Source: an uncultured Lachnospiraceae bacterium (lineage in GTDB: Bacteria > Bacillota > Clostridia > Lachnospirales > Lachnospiraceae). From it: 64,000 nt of DNA. Position 1 is the stretch's first letter; every line of letters starts with the position of its first letter. Of the stretch, positions 8,443 through 17,628 are shown in pieces. The notes under the pieces are model-generated. The model did no database searches. It worked only from the letters and a program-made list of their open reading frames with translations, and was not told where the DNA came from. Location: contig CAKRWT010000008.1 of NCBI GenBank assembly GCA_934418125.1, positions 25,938 through 89,937 of the forward strand. Reading direction: 5' to 3'. The position numbers were made by a program, and so were the translations under genes.

Positions 8443-9424
8443 GTCCTAAATGATGATAAGCAAAATCTGTCACAACTCTTCCACGTGGAGTACGATTCAG
8501 GAATCCATTCTTAATCAGATAGGGTTCGTAGACATCTTCTATGGTGCCTGCATCTTCTCCAATAGCAGCTGCCAAGGTATCCAGTCCTACCGGTCCTCCC
8601 TTGAACTTATCAATCATGGTACACAGAATATTCCGGTCAATATGGTCAAGTCCCATCTTATCTACATCCATCAAATCTAATGCAACATGGGCAACTTCTT
8701 CGGTTATCACACCTTCGTATTTTACCTGGGCAAAATCCCTGACTCGTTTCAGTATCCGGTTTGCCAGTCTTGGGGTTCCCCTGCTTCTTCTGGCTAATTC
8801 CCTTGCACCGTTTTCTTCAATTTCCACCCCCAGAATTCTTGCCGAATGTTGAATAATCAGTTTCAGTTCCTCCACGGAATAGAATTCCAGTCGGTGAATC
8901 ACACCAAAACGGTCTCTTAATGGTGCCGTCAAAAGGCCAGCCCTGGTGGTCGCACCTACCAGGGTAAAATGAGGCAGGTCTAACCGAATCGACCTGGCGG
9001 AAGCACCCTTACCAATCATAATATCTATGGCATAATCTTCCATTGCCGGGTAGAGCACCTCTTCCACCTGTCTGTTCAGCCGGTGAATCTCATCCACAAA
9101 AAGTAAATCCCCTTCCTGCAGATTATTCAGAATCGCCGCCATCTCTCCCGGCTTCTCAATCGCCGGTCCACTGGTCACCTTCATGTGTACCCCCATCTCA
9201 TTGGCAATAATTCCTGCCAGTGTGGTCTTGCCCAGTCCCGGGGGACCATAGAACAGTACATGGTCCAAGGCATCCTGCCGCTGTTTGGCTGCCTCGATAT
9301 AAATCTTCAGATTATCCTTTACCTTGGATTGACCAATATAGTCATCCAGATTCTGTGGGCGCAAGGAGCCTTCAATCTTAATATCTTCCTCTATTAAATT
9401 AGTTTCTATCATTCGGTTGCCCAT
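8426..9424 (-). CDS. ruvB: Holliday junction branch migration helicase RuvB
   Basis: 332 residues, normal for RuvB. It has Walker A GPPGLGKT (60-67), Walker B FVDEIHRL, the sensor region [10 protein letters not shown], the arginine-finger stretch APLRDRFGV, and a C-terminal winged-helix domain ending in [16 protein letters not shown]. RuvB is the AAA+ motor that drives branch migration of Holliday junctions with RuvA, which is encoded 15 bases upstream on the same strand. The start at 9424 is supported by GGGAGAAG. No ruvC is present here, as is usual for Firmicutes. Confidence 0.97.
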   Translation of the reverse strand: MGNRMIETNLIEEDIKIEGSLRPQNLDDYIGQSKVKDNLKIYIEAAKQRQDALDHVLFYGPPGLGKTTLAGIIANEMGVHMKVTSGPAIEKPGEMAAILNNLQEGDLLFVDEIHRLNRQVEEVLYPAMEDYAIDIMIGKGASARSIRLDLPHFTLVGATTRAGLLTAPLRDRFGVIHRLEFYSVEELKLIIQHSARILGVEIEENGARELARRSRGTPRLANRILKRVRDFAQVKYEGVITEEVAHVALDLMDVDKMGLDHIDRNILCTMIDKFKGGPVGLDTLAAAIGEDAGTIEDVYEPYLIKNGFLNRTPRGRVVTDFAYHHLGLEIPT

Positions 9425-9439
9425 ATTGCTTCTCCCGTT

Positions 9440-10057
9440 CTAGAACATATATTTCAGTGCTTTCTTCAGAATCAGCTCTACTGTGCTGTCCTCGGTCAGT
9501 TCCACCTTCTTCACTGCCGCTGTCGCATCGGATGCTGAATAGCCTAATGCAACCAACGCCTCGATTGCTTCCTTCTTCATCACATTGTCAAGAGCCTGTG
9601 CCCCCTGGCCCTGTGCTGCTTCTGGCGGATTACCCAGCCCTGCCAGCGTATCTTCCAGGGATATTTTATCCCGCAAATCCAGGATTACCCTCTCTGCTGT
9701 CTTATTGCCAACTCCCGGAGCCTTGGCGATTGCCTTGGCATCCCCTGCCATAATGGCAAACCGCAGGGCATCTGCACTCATAACCGATAAGATGGCAAGT
9801 CCTCCCTTGGGACCGATTCCATTGACCGTAATCAGCTTCTTAAAAATCTCCAAATCATCCCTGGTCAGGAACCCATACAATAACAGGGCATCCTCTCTGA
9901 CTAGAGTATAGGTATATATCTTCACTTCGTTGCCCATCCCCGGCAGCATTTCCACCGTAGTCCCGGACACCTTCACATTATAGCCGATTCCATTTACTTC
10001 TACTACAATATTATCTTCTGTTACTTCTTCCAACGTTCCCTTTAAATATGCATACAT
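9440..10057 (-). CDS. ruvA: Holliday junction DNA helicase subunit RuvA
   Basis: 205 residues with the RuvA order: an OB-fold N-terminus (MYAYLKGTLEEVTEDNIVVE), two helix-hairpin-helix motifs (VNGIGPKGGLAILS and APGVGNKTAERVILDLRDK), and a C-terminal domain after about residue 150 (ALVALGYSASDATAAVKKV) that contacts RuvB. It forms the tetramer that holds the four-way junction. A GGAG site precedes the ATG. The Gx transporter gene ends 11 bases upstream. Confidence 0.97.
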   Translation of the reverse strand: MYAYLKGTLEEVTEDNIVVEVNGIGYNVKVSGTTVEMLPGMGNEVKIYTYTLVREDALLLYGFLTRDDLEIFKKLITVNGIGPKGGLAILSVMSADALRFAIMAGDAKAIAKAPGVGNKTAERVILDLRDKISLEDTLAGLGNPPEAAQGQGAQALDNVMKKEAIEALVALGYSASDATAAVKKVELTEDSTVELILKKALKYMF

Positions 10058-10068
10058 CCTTCTGTCTC

Positions 10069-10605
10069 CTACCTTCTGTGTCTCTCCAGATACGGTATCA
10101 GTTCCATTGCCAGCAAGCCAAGCACTCCACCGGTAATGGTTCCTGCAAAAATCAGTGCCGGCATATAATAGCCTACCGCATAGGTCTCCACTACCAGCAT
10201 GGCTACGATTATCTGCCCGATATTATGAAATACGCCGCCCAGCACACTGACCCCAATGACCGAAAACAGATGTGTCTTCCTGCCAGCTAACATCGCCAGA
10301 AAACTAACGGCTGCCCCGGCTAACGCATATAAGATTCCATATAGGTTTCCGAACAGGAAACCGGACAGTATAATCCGGCAGCCGTTTACCAGAATACAGT
10401 CCCGGACTGCCTGCCGGCTCACCTTCCGCCCTTCTGCTTCCCCTGTGTCATTTTTTTCATACAACAACAGAACCACTACCAGATTCGGCAGTCCCAGTTT
10501 CATACCCGGTATTCCAAAAGAAAGTGGAACCAGTGATTCTACATAGGACAAAAGCAGGGCGACCGCTACATAGAATCCAAGCTCCACCGTATGTCTCAGT
10601 GTCAT
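10069..10605 (-). CDS. Gx transporter family membrane protein
   Basis: 178 residues with five or so hydrophobic segments and the family opening ESLVPLSFGIPGMKLGLPNLVVVLLLY. It also has the conserved GFLFGNLYGILYALAGAAVSFL and GGVFHNIGQIIVA stretches. This family is often labelled heptaprenyl diphosphate synthase component I, but the topology is that of a membrane transporter. It starts three bases after the stop of the NusG-domain-II gene. The same pair recurs in Firmicutes near quinone or extracytoplasmic flavin-transfer genes, none of which is present here. Confidence 0.8.
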   Translation of the reverse strand: MTLRHTVELGFYVAVALLLSYVESLVPLSFGIPGMKLGLPNLVVVLLLYEKNDTGEAEGRKVSRQAVRDCILVNGCRIILSGFLFGNLYGILYALAGAAVSFLAMLAGRKTHLFSVIGVSVLGGVFHNIGQIIVAMLVVETYAVGYYMPALIFAGTITGGVLGLLAMELIPYLERHRR

Positions 10606-10608
10606 ATC

Positions 10609-11073
10609 TTATTTTACCATCCCATCCAGTGTCTCCTGCTCTGCCGAAAACTGCTTCATCTGCACTACCAGCCTATGGGGCAGGCAGATAATGCTCTCTC
10701 CGTCTGTTGTTATAGGGACATGGTGCACACATATCTGGTCCCTGCAGTCAGCCCCTTCCATAGAGACTCCCTCCTGTGTGATAACAATCAGGTTATAGCT
10801 GCCTTCTTTCGGAATTTCCATAGCCTCTGTATCAAATTCCTGCCTGATTTCTCCATTCTGCCAGGTTATCAGGTAATACCATTTCGTGTCCCCCTGGGGC
10901 AGGGTCTGTTCATAAAGAGTCTCCCCGTCATAAGAAATACAGACTGTCCGGGCATCCTTTCGCTGTAACAGGAAGAACAGGGTCAGTATCCCCGCACCAA
11001 GCAGGCAGATGCCGATTAACACAATATCCGCTATCCGTATATGCTGTTTCTTACTTTGTCCTTTCCGTTCCAT
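10609..11073 (-). CDS. NusG domain II-containing exported protein
   Basis: About 154 residues: a basic start (MERKGQSKKQHIR), one hydrophobic helix (IADIVLIGICLLGAGILTLF) acting as signal anchor, then a beta-rich extracytoplasmic domain. The most diagnostic part is GADCRDQICVHHVPI followed by ICLPHRLVVQ, with three cysteines, typical of NusG domain II proteins rather than transcription factor NusG. The role is unknown. The Cys-His pattern suggests redox or metal binding (inference). The frame is open to a TTG at 11091, but the ATG at 11073 gives the natural N-terminus. Confidence 0.78.
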   Translation of the reverse strand: MERKGQSKKQHIRIADIVLIGICLLGAGILTLFFLLQRKDARTVCISYDGETLYEQTLPQGDTKWYYLITWQNGEIRQEFDTEAMEIPKEGSYNLIVITQEGVSMEGADCRDQICVHHVPITTDGESIICLPHRLVVQMKQFSAEQETLDGMVK

Positions 11074-11104
11074 ATTGCCATCATACCACAATCGAACATA
11101 CGTT

Positions 11105-11998
11105 TCAAGTCTCTTCTATATGTCCGAGCACTTCCCCTACATGACTTTGCAGGAAATTATCTTCCCCGGAGGATAACCCCCTGCTGTTTAATTCCTGCAC
11201 CATAATATTACAGATTGCCTCAATAATCAGTACTCGTTCTTCCGGGTCCGGCACCTGATAGAATAAATCCATCATGTCTGCTATTTCGCTGCAACATGGC
11301 AAATCTTTTATCCCCCGGTGCATCCACTTGTAGTAAGGCGCGTACTGTCGGTTAAACAGATACACCAGATGCATGATTTCCTGAAGAAAAATCCCCAGGG
11401 AAAGTTCTGCCGTAATCCGCTCTCCCCTTTGCAGGGCACGGGTATAATTATACTGCCCTGCCTGGGCTGCCTTTGCCAGACAGTTGGCTATATGCCGAAG
11501 CCACACTTCATCAGGATAATAGGAAAGTAATGCACTCCGCATCTTGGAAAACCGTCCCAGAGGGTCTGCAAACACTTTACCGTTTGTGGCGGTTGCCAGT
11601 GCTTCCTCCGGTATGGCAAGCCACTCTGCCACCGTTGCCGGCGGCGTGTCCCGCCCCAACAGTCCACGATAGAATTCTTCCAGACACAGTACCCCAACTC
11701 TTCCAGCTCCCTGTGCCTGTTCCTTCCGTCCGGAAAATCCTAAAAATTCCCCCGGAAGCTCCCGGTATGCCTGTGTCATGGCTTCTCCATACCGGGAATA
11801 AATTTCCCATGGAAGCCAGATACAAAAAGAAGGACCAAAATCATGGTCTGTGGATATGGCATCGTCAAACCCAAAACATTCCGAACCCTGTCCTACAAGC
11901 CCTGTTGCCGCCTGTTCCATGACTTCCGGGAATCTGCTCTCAAGCATCGGTTTTCCATAGGTTTCATAATATTGTTCTGCCAGTTCCAATCCCTTCAT
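11105..11998 (-). CDS. DUF4037 protein with nucleotidyltransferase-like motif
   Basis: 297 residues. Near residue 37 it carries GSECFGFDDAISTDHDFG, which resembles the GS...DxD active-site pattern of nucleotidyltransferase-fold enzymes. The C-terminal half is helical, as expected for DUF4037. AAGGACGG precedes the ATG at 11998, so the TTG at 12016 is not needed. It follows a TPR gene by 50 bases and is probably co-transcribed with it. No biochemical function is established for the family, and adenylyl or nucleotidyl transfer is only an inference. Confidence 0.78.
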   Translation of the reverse strand: MKGLELAEQYYETYGKPMLESRFPEVMEQAATGLVGQGSECFGFDDAISTDHDFGPSFCIWLPWEIYSRYGEAMTQAYRELPGEFLGFSGRKEQAQGAGRVGVLCLEEFYRGLLGRDTPPATVAEWLAIPEEALATATNGKVFADPLGRFSKMRSALLSYYPDEVWLRHIANCLAKAAQAGQYNYTRALQRGERITAELSLGIFLQEIMHLVYLFNRQYAPYYKWMHRGIKDLPCCSEIADMMDLFYQVPDPEERVLIIEAICNIMVQELNSRGLSSGEDNFLQSHVGEVLGHIEET

Positions 11999-12048
11999 GC
12001 TTTCCGTCCTTATCAACTATTCTCTCTATTTCGTTTTTCTACTACTGC

Positions 12049-12906
12049 CTATTGCAATTTCTGCTTTACCGCATCTGCCATCTGCTGGTACTGGTTCTGC
12101 TTTTTTGTATCCCCAAGCCTCTCACATACCGCAGCACAGTTTTCACAGAGAATGGCATAACTCATATTCTCACCAAAATGCTTCCTTACTTCCTCCAATG
12201 CCTTCTCGTAATAGTGTAAAGCCTCCGCATGGTTTCCCATCCGGTAATAAGCCTCTGCTACGCCTGCCAGTGCACCACTGTAATGGGCATCGGTTGCTTC
12301 CCCGCCCTTTTCAAAAAGGGAAAGAGCCCTCTCTAACAGAGCCTTTGCCTCTCCCGGCTTATCTACTTTAAAATACAACAAGGCAAGATTCGTTAAGGTA
12401 GTGGCTAATTCTGCCTCCCCCTGCTCTATCTTTTCGATAATGGCAAGGGCTCTTCCTGCACAGGCAATGGCTTCCTCGTTTTCATCCATTTTCTCTAAGA
12501 GAATACTCATATTATTATAAAGACCGGCATAACGATAGTCATCCGGTGGCAGAATACCGCCATAAATCTGTAACGCCTGTCTGTAATACCGGAGTGCCTG
12601 GGCATAATCTCCCGCAGCTCGGTAAGCCGTAGCCGCATTTAACAGAGTCGTTGCAAAATGTTCCGTATTCTCAAGCTGTAATTCTTCCATCAAAAGCAGG
12701 ACATCCTCCGCTGCAATATACGCCTTTTCAAAGGCAGAAATGCTGCGGTAGAATCCAATCATTTCATTACTGATGGAAATATAGGCACCATAATCCTCTT
12801 CCTCTTTTGCCTGCTCCAAAGAAGCTGTCAGAAAAGGACCGACTTTGTCGAGTTCCTGTTCTGCAAAATAAGAATCCAGTGTTTCGTAAAATTTTTCTAC
12901 ATTCAC
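12049..12906 (-). CDS. tetratricopeptide repeat protein
   Basis: 285 residues, all helical, with at least four TPR units of about 40 residues. Clear ones are TAYRAAGDYAQALRYYRQAL, LYFKVDKPGEAKALLERAL and EAYYRMGNHAEALHYYEKAL. The roughly 43-residue spacing is typical of the kinesin-light-chain/TPR_12 type. There is no signal peptide, so it is a cytoplasmic scaffold. The start is GTG at 12906, with AGGAAAGG some way upstream. It lies upstream of the DUF4037 gene, and the two may act as a pair. Confidence 0.82.
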   Translation of the reverse strand: MNVEKFYETLDSYFAEQELDKVGPFLTASLEQAKEEEDYGAYISISNEMIGFYRSISAFEKAYIAAEDVLLLMEELQLENTEHFATTLLNAATAYRAAGDYAQALRYYRQALQIYGGILPPDDYRYAGLYNNMSILLEKMDENEEAIACAGRALAIIEKIEQGEAELATTLTNLALLYFKVDKPGEAKALLERALSLFEKGGEATDAHYSGALAGVAEAYYRMGNHAEALHYYEKALEEVRKHFGENMSYAILCENCAAVCERLGDTKKQNQYQQMADAVKQKLQ

Positions 12907-12962
12907 AATAAAGTCAATCCTTTCCTGTCTTGTCTGTCAGATTGCTTTCCTGACTATCTCTT

Positions 12963-14027
12963 TTAGTATTGTCCGTTAAATATCTGTGCAATCGGAGAAT
13001 CCTCCGTTAAAATCACTGTCTTATTATTCCCGGTCATACTTTCCTTTAATGCATCCAATGCTCTCACAAAAGAATAGAAATCTGTCTTCTCAGGGTCTGA
13101 ATAAGCGTCTGAAAGAATTTTCATATACTCTGCTTCGCCTTCTGCAATCGTAGCCTCTGCCTGCGCTTCGGCATTGGAAAGCATAATAGAAACTTCCTTG
13201 TCCGTGGTATTCTCAATCATCTGCGCCTGGGATTTGCCTTCTGCGGTATACTGGGCAGCAATGTTTTCTCGCTCTGAAATCATTCTGGTATAAACTGCCT
13301 GTTTATTGTTTTCCGGCAAATCCAGCTTCTTGGCTTCCACGGTCACGATTTCGATACCATACTGATTCTCCACATGGTTGATTTGTTCCATAATCTCTTC
13401 CGTTAAAGATGTTATGTCAACTACAACTTCATTGGTTTCTGATATTACCATGTCATTATTATTGATATCTTCCTCTTCTGTTGTTACTGTAATTGTCATC
13501 TTACCATCACGACTTCTGATAACCTCGTCCTGTGTCATATTGGAAATCGTGTTCTTGGTGGCATTGAAAACAATGGCATCAATTCTGCCTTCTGCATTGC
13601 TTACCGAACAGCTCAGGGTCTGGGCAAACTTTAACGGGTCTGTAACACGCCACAGTACATAACTGTCTACAATCATGGTCTTCTTATCGGAAGTGATAAC
13701 ATCCGATGCCGGAATATCATATAAAAGCAGTTCCTTTGGAATCGTATCTACAGATTCGATAAAAGGTATCTTAAAGCTTAAACCTGCCTGCGTTGCCACA
13801 CGCTCTACGCGTCCAAACTGTCGGATTAGCTTAAACTGATTCTCTTTGGTAATCACTACCATATTGGATAAAAGGAAACAGAGTACCACAACTGCCACAA
13901 TGGTCAGAATCCCCGCCTTGGATTTCCCTTTTCCTGACTTTTTTTCTTTCCTGCCGTTTTCTGTTTTCTTCGTGCCATCAGAATTAAAACGTTCATACTG
14001 CGTTGTATTTTGTGTATAATCAGCCAT
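12963..14027 (-). CDS. hflC: protease modulator HflC
   Basis: 354 residues. A disordered Lys-rich start is followed by one membrane helix (GILTIVAVVVLCFLLSNMVVI) and a SPFH/band-7 domain (ENQFKLIRQFGRVERVATQAGLSFKIPF), then a long helical stretch ending in the HflC-type region YMKILSDAYSDPEKTDFYSFVRALDALKESM. HflC with HflK forms a large membrane cage around FtsH and modulates its proteolysis. It starts 3 bases after the hflK stop with GGGGAGG. A roughly 40-residue acidic insert inside the SPFH domain (TTEEEDINNNDM) is longer than usual. Confidence 0.88.
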   Translation of the reverse strand: MADYTQNTTQYERFNSDGTKKTENGRKEKKSGKGKSKAGILTIVAVVVLCFLLSNMVVITKENQFKLIRQFGRVERVATQAGLSFKIPFIESVDTIPKELLLYDIPASDVITSDKKTMIVDSYVLWRVTDPLKFAQTLSCSVSNAEGRIDAIVFNATKNTISNMTQDEVIRSRDGKMTITVTTEEEDINNNDMVISETNEVVVDITSLTEEIMEQINHVENQYGIEIVTVEAKKLDLPENNKQAVYTRMISERENIAAQYTAEGKSQAQMIENTTDKEVSIMLSNAEAQAEATIAEGEAEYMKILSDAYSDPEKTDFYSFVRALDALKESMTGNNKTVILTEDSPIAQIFNGQY

Positions 14028-14030
14028 CTT

Positions 14031-15017
14031 CTATTCCTCCCCATCTGTAGTGTCACTGCTCTTGACACCTGAGTCTGAAACAAAACTTTCTAACGGAAGC
14101 ATCGTAGTGGTACTGCCATCCTTGCTCTGGATAACAACCTTGATATCTGGCAGTACATCTTCCATTGCTTCATAGAACATTCGTTTCTTGGTTACTTCCG
14201 GATATTTGAGATACTCTTCATACATCGCATTAAACCGCGCTACCTGACCATTTGCTTCGTTGATACGTTCCTGTTTCTGCGCCTCTGCATCCTGTAAAAT
14301 CCTGTCGGATTCTGCTTCTGCATTCGGAATTTGTTCGTTTCTGTATTTATTAGCATTGTTCAACGCAGTTTCCTTCCCCTGCTTTGCCGTTTCAACCTCT
14401 TTGAAAGCATCCTCTACCTCTGTCGTTGGTGGGGTTGCATCCTGAATCGTAATATTAACCAGCTGGACACCAATATCATAATTTTCCAGTTTATCCAGAA
14501 TCATCTGCTTGATGTTTGCCTGAATCTCATTCTTACCGGTTGTCAGAACACTGTCTACTCCATAAGAACCTATGGTTGTTCTGATACAATTCTGTGCAAT
14601 ATTTTTTAAGATTTCTTCCGGGGCTTCTGATGCATACAATGCTTTTATTGGGTCTGTTACCCGGTACTCTGCATAGAAATCAACATAAATAAAATTATAA
14701 TCGGAAGTAATCATCAAAGCATCTTCTTCATTTCCCTGAGATTCCCATCCGATAGAAAACCCCTGAATCGTTGTATTTACTTTCGTTACAGTCTGAATAA
14801 ACGGAATTTTAAAATGAAGTCCCGGTGTCGTAACTGCCTTAGGTGAACCAAAAGTACATACAACAGCCTGTTCCTCCTCCTGAATGGAATAATAGGAATT
14901 TCCAATCAAAATCAGCAATACAAACACAACTGCCGCTATCTTACCCACACGGGCACTCTTTCCACTCTTTATTTTCTGCATGGTTTCCTGTGGATTCTTC
15001 TTTTTCCAGCCAAACAT
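14031..15017 (-). CDS. hflK: FtsH protease activity modulator HflK
   Basis: 328 residues. A short basic cytoplasmic start (MFGWKKKNPQETMQKIK) is followed by one transmembrane helix, a SPFH domain opening EEQAVVCTFGSPKAVTTPGLHFKIPF, the HflK-specific VNITIQDATPPTEV-like stretch, and a coiled coil. It is the first gene of the hflK-hflC pair. The ATG at 15017 has a near-perfect GGGAGGAAGG site, and the open frame further upstream is not coding. ftsH is not in the window. Confidence 0.9.
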   Translation of the reverse strand: MFGWKKKNPQETMQKIKSGKSARVGKIAAVVFVLLILIGNSYYSIQEEEQAVVCTFGSPKAVTTPGLHFKIPFIQTVTKVNTTIQGFSIGWESQGNEEDALMITSDYNFIYVDFYAEYRVTDPIKALYASEAPEEILKNIAQNCIRTTIGSYGVDSVLTTGKNEIQANIKQMILDKLENYDIGVQLVNITIQDATPPTTEVEDAFKEVETAKQGKETALNNANKYRNEQIPNAEAESDRILQDAEAQKQERINEANGQVARFNAMYEEYLKYPEVTKKRMFYEAMEDVLPDIKVVIQSKDGSTTTMLPLESFVSDSGVKSSDTTDGEE

Positions 15018-15200
15018 TTCCTTCCTCCCTTTCCATAAGGCATATAAAAATATATTCCATATATGCTTACCTATGTTATTATATACTAAGGTACTTGGAA
15101 ACACTAATAAAATTTTACTAAATATTCCACAGGATGTCCTTTTCTGACATTTTTTTGCAGATTCTGGCCCCCGAATGGAATATGCGAAAGAGGAACAATT

Positions 15201-15923
15201 ATGCGTATTATCTTTATAAGACACGGTGACCCGGATTATGTTCATGACTCCCTGACTGAAAAGGGCATGCGGGAAGCCAAATTATTAGCAGACCGGGTTG
15301 TCAACTGGTCTGTTACAGACTTTTACTGTTCCCCGCTTGGCAGGGCACAGAAAACAGCCTCCTACTCCCTGGAGCGGCTGCACAGACAGGCAACTACCTA
15401 TGAATGGATGAAAGAATTCAGTTACGATGTGGATGACCCGGTTACCGGAAGACATGGTGTGCCCTGGGATTTCATGCCCGAATACTGGACCGAACAGGCA
15501 GCCCTTTATGATAAGGATAACTGGAAAGGAACCGCCATTTATCAGTCCAACGAGGCACTGGTTCCGGCTTACGATGAAATGTGTAAAGGACTGGATGACC
15601 TGTTAGCCCGGTACGGCTATGAACGTTACCACAACTATTACCGGAAAACAAAAGAAGCCTGCCCCGAACAGCAGACTATTGTTGTTTTCTGTCATCTTGG
15701 TATTACCTGTGCCATGATGAGCCACCTGTTGGGTGTTTCCCCCGTGGTATTATGGCACAGCTTCTTCCTGGCACCTACTTCCGTGACCGTACTTGCTACC
15801 GAAGAACGAAAAGATGACACCGCCTACTTCCGTGCCCAGGTCGTTGGCGATACCACACACCTTTTTGTCGGCAAAGAACCTGTCTCCACTGCCGGTTACT
15901 TTACCGATACCTTCCAGGGATAG
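15201..15923 (+). CDS. histidine phosphatase family protein
   Basis: 240 residues. The catalytic RHG is at residues 7-9 (IFIRHGDPDY), the second catalytic region is SPLGRAQKTASYSL, and the second histidine is in VVFCHLGITCAMM. This is the phosphoglycerate-mutase-like fold, acting on small phosphorylated metabolites or phosphoproteins. The substrate is not deducible. AGAGGAAC precedes the ATG. It is one of the few plus-strand genes here and diverges from hflK across a 183-base gap. Confidence 0.85.
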   Translation: MRIIFIRHGDPDYVHDSLTEKGMREAKLLADRVVNWSVTDFYCSPLGRAQKTASYSLERLHRQATTYEWMKEFSYDVDDPVTGRHGVPWDFMPEYWTEQAALYDKDNWKGTAIYQSNEALVPAYDEMCKGLDDLLARYGYERYHNYYRKTKEACPEQQTIVVFCHLGITCAMMSHLLGVSPVVLWHSFFLAPTSVTVLATEERKDDTAYFRAQVVGDTTHLFVGKEPVSTAGYFTDTFQG

Positions 15924-15971
15924 TCCTTACTATCCCTGCCTCAGGAGGGTAATGCAGCGCATTTTCCCTCT
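15915..15971. terminator. two consecutive hairpins between convergent genes
   Basis: CAGGGATAG/CTATCCCTG (15915-15923 with 15930-15938) overlaps the stop codon of the phosphatase gene. A second hairpin pairs GAGGG with CCCTC and AATGC with GCATT (15945-15970). Neither strand has a long T-tract, so these may be mRNA 3'-end stabilisers as much as terminators. Confidence 0.4.
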
Positions 15972-15987
15972 GTAGTAATCTATAAAC

Positions 15988-17601
15988 TCAGTCGTGTTGT
16001 CTGATTATTTTTCGGATAGGAAGTACGCAGGATGGTGAAACACTCAATTCATCAATTCCCATATCAAGGAAGGTATCTGTCAGTGTGGTATCTGCCCCAA
16101 GTTCACCGCAGATGCCTACCCATACGCCCTGTTTGTGTCCATTCTCAATAACCATCTGTATCATTTTGAGGACTGCCGGGTGATGCGCATCATAGAAGTC
16201 ATCCAGTTCACCATTCTGTCTGTCTACTGCCAGTGTATACTGTGTCAAATCATTCGTACCTATGCTGAAGAAATCAACTTCCTTCGCCAGTTCCTCACTG
16301 CACATAACAGCAGCCGGTGTTTCAATCATGATGCCAAGTTCCACATCCTGGTAGGAAATGCCTGCCCCATCCAATTCCTGCTTCACTTCTGCTACAATTT
16401 CCTTAATCTTCTTGATTTCCCATACCGAAGTAATCATCGGGAACATAATGGCAATGTTTCCATATACGCTTGCCCGGTAAAGTGCACGGAGCTGTGTTTT
16501 AAATATCTCCGGACGTTTCAGGCAGATACGGATAGCCCGAAATCCCATCGCCGGATTTTCTTCCTTTTTCAAATCAAAATAATCAATCTGTTTATCTGCA
16601 CCGATATCCAGTGTTCTGATAATAACCTTTTTACCAGCCATCGTCTCTGCTACCGATTTGTAAACCTGGAACTGCTCCTCCTCGGTTGGATAATCGGATT
16701 TCTCCAGATACAGGAATTCACTGCGGAACAGACCGATTCCTGCCGCATCATTCTGTAAAACAAACTGTAAATCGGATATGCCGCCGATATTGGCATATAA
16801 TTTAATCTGTCTTCCACTCTTTGTGACAGATTCCTTTCCTTTCAGGGTCAGCAAAAGTTCCTGTTTTCCCTTTTCCTCTGCCATCTTTTCTTCATACTGC
16901 TTTAAAGTAGCTTCATCCGGCTCCACGATGAAAACGCCACGGAATCCGTCTACGATAGCCATCTTTCCATCCATGGCTTTCTCATACTCTATTCCAATCA
17001 GTGCCGGAATATTCATGGTTCTTGCCAGAATGGCTGTATGGGAATTGGAAGAACCAAGCCGTGTTACAAAAGACTGTACCTTTGTTTTATCCATCTGTAC
17101 AGTTTCACTTGGGGATAGGTCTTCTGCTACGATAATCTCTTTTTCATTCTCACTGGAATAATCAATCTTTTCTTCTGCCAGTACTGCAATAAGGCGTTCT
17201 GAAATATCCCTTACATCTGCCGCTCTCGCCTTCATATAATCATCATCCATGGTTTCAAACATGTTGGCAAAATTATCTGCTGTCATGGCAACTGCATACT
17301 CGGTATTGACTTCCTGGGTGCGAATGACATTTTCGATTGCTTCCTGATAATCCGGGTCCTGAAGCATTACCTGGTGCACTTCAAAAATGGCAGCCCCTAC
17401 TTCTCCGACTTCCTGCAATGCCTTGTCATAGAGTGCCTGTAACTGTGCGCCGGTTTCTTCCACCGCTTTTTCTTTTCTTGCAACTTCTGCTTCTACGTCA
17501 TCCACATGGATTCTTACAATATTTCTTTTTTCCTTTTTAAAGAGACGGACTTTACCGATTGCAATGCCATAAAAAACGCTTTTTCCTTCATAAACCTTCA
17601 T
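15988..17601 (-). CDS. ptsI: phosphoenolpyruvate-protein phosphotransferase (Enzyme I)
   Basis: About 537 residues, slightly short for EI (roughly 570). The swivel domain carries the phospho-histidine in GSSNSHTAILART (His188). The PEP-binding barrel has FRSEFLYL, ENPAMGFRAIRICL, the GIMIETPAAV stretch, FFSIGTNDLTQYT and the C-terminal GICGEL with its catalytic cysteine. EI takes phosphate from PEP and passes it to HPr, encoded 27 bases upstream. The family active site usually reads GGRTSHTAI, here GSSNSHTAI. As the last gene of a IIA-IIB-IIC-IID-HAD-HPr-EI run it makes the PTS self-contained. Confidence 0.92.
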   Translation of the reverse strand: MKVYEGKSVFYGIAIGKVRLFKKEKRNIVRIHVDDVEAEVARKEKAVEETGAQLQALYDKALQEVGEVGAAIFEVHQVMLQDPDYQEAIENVIRTQEVNTEYAVAMTADNFANMFETMDDDYMKARAADVRDISERLIAVLAEEKIDYSSENEKEIIVAEDLSPSETVQMDKTKVQSFVTRLGSSNSHTAILARTMNIPALIGIEYEKAMDGKMAIVDGFRGVFIVEPDEATLKQYEEKMAEEKGKQELLLTLKGKESVTKSGRQIKLYANIGGISDLQFVLQNDAAGIGLFRSEFLYLEKSDYPTEEEQFQVYKSVAETMAGKKVIIRTLDIGADKQIDYFDLKKEENPAMGFRAIRICLKRPEIFKTQLRALYRASVYGNIAIMFPMITSVWEIKKIKEIVAEVKQELDGAGISYQDVELGIMIETPAAVMCSEELAKEVDFFSIGTNDLTQYTLAVDRQNGELDDFYDAHHPAVLKMIQMVIENGHKQGVWVGICGELGADTTLTDTFLDMGIDELSVSPSCVLPIRKIIRQHD

Positions 17602-17628
17602 CATCCCGCACTAACCTTTCTCTGTCTA

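Noticed and set aside
16135..16758. A 207-codon plus-strand frame antisense to Enzyme I
   Set aside because: It is a by-product of the Enzyme I reading frame and shows no recognisable domain.
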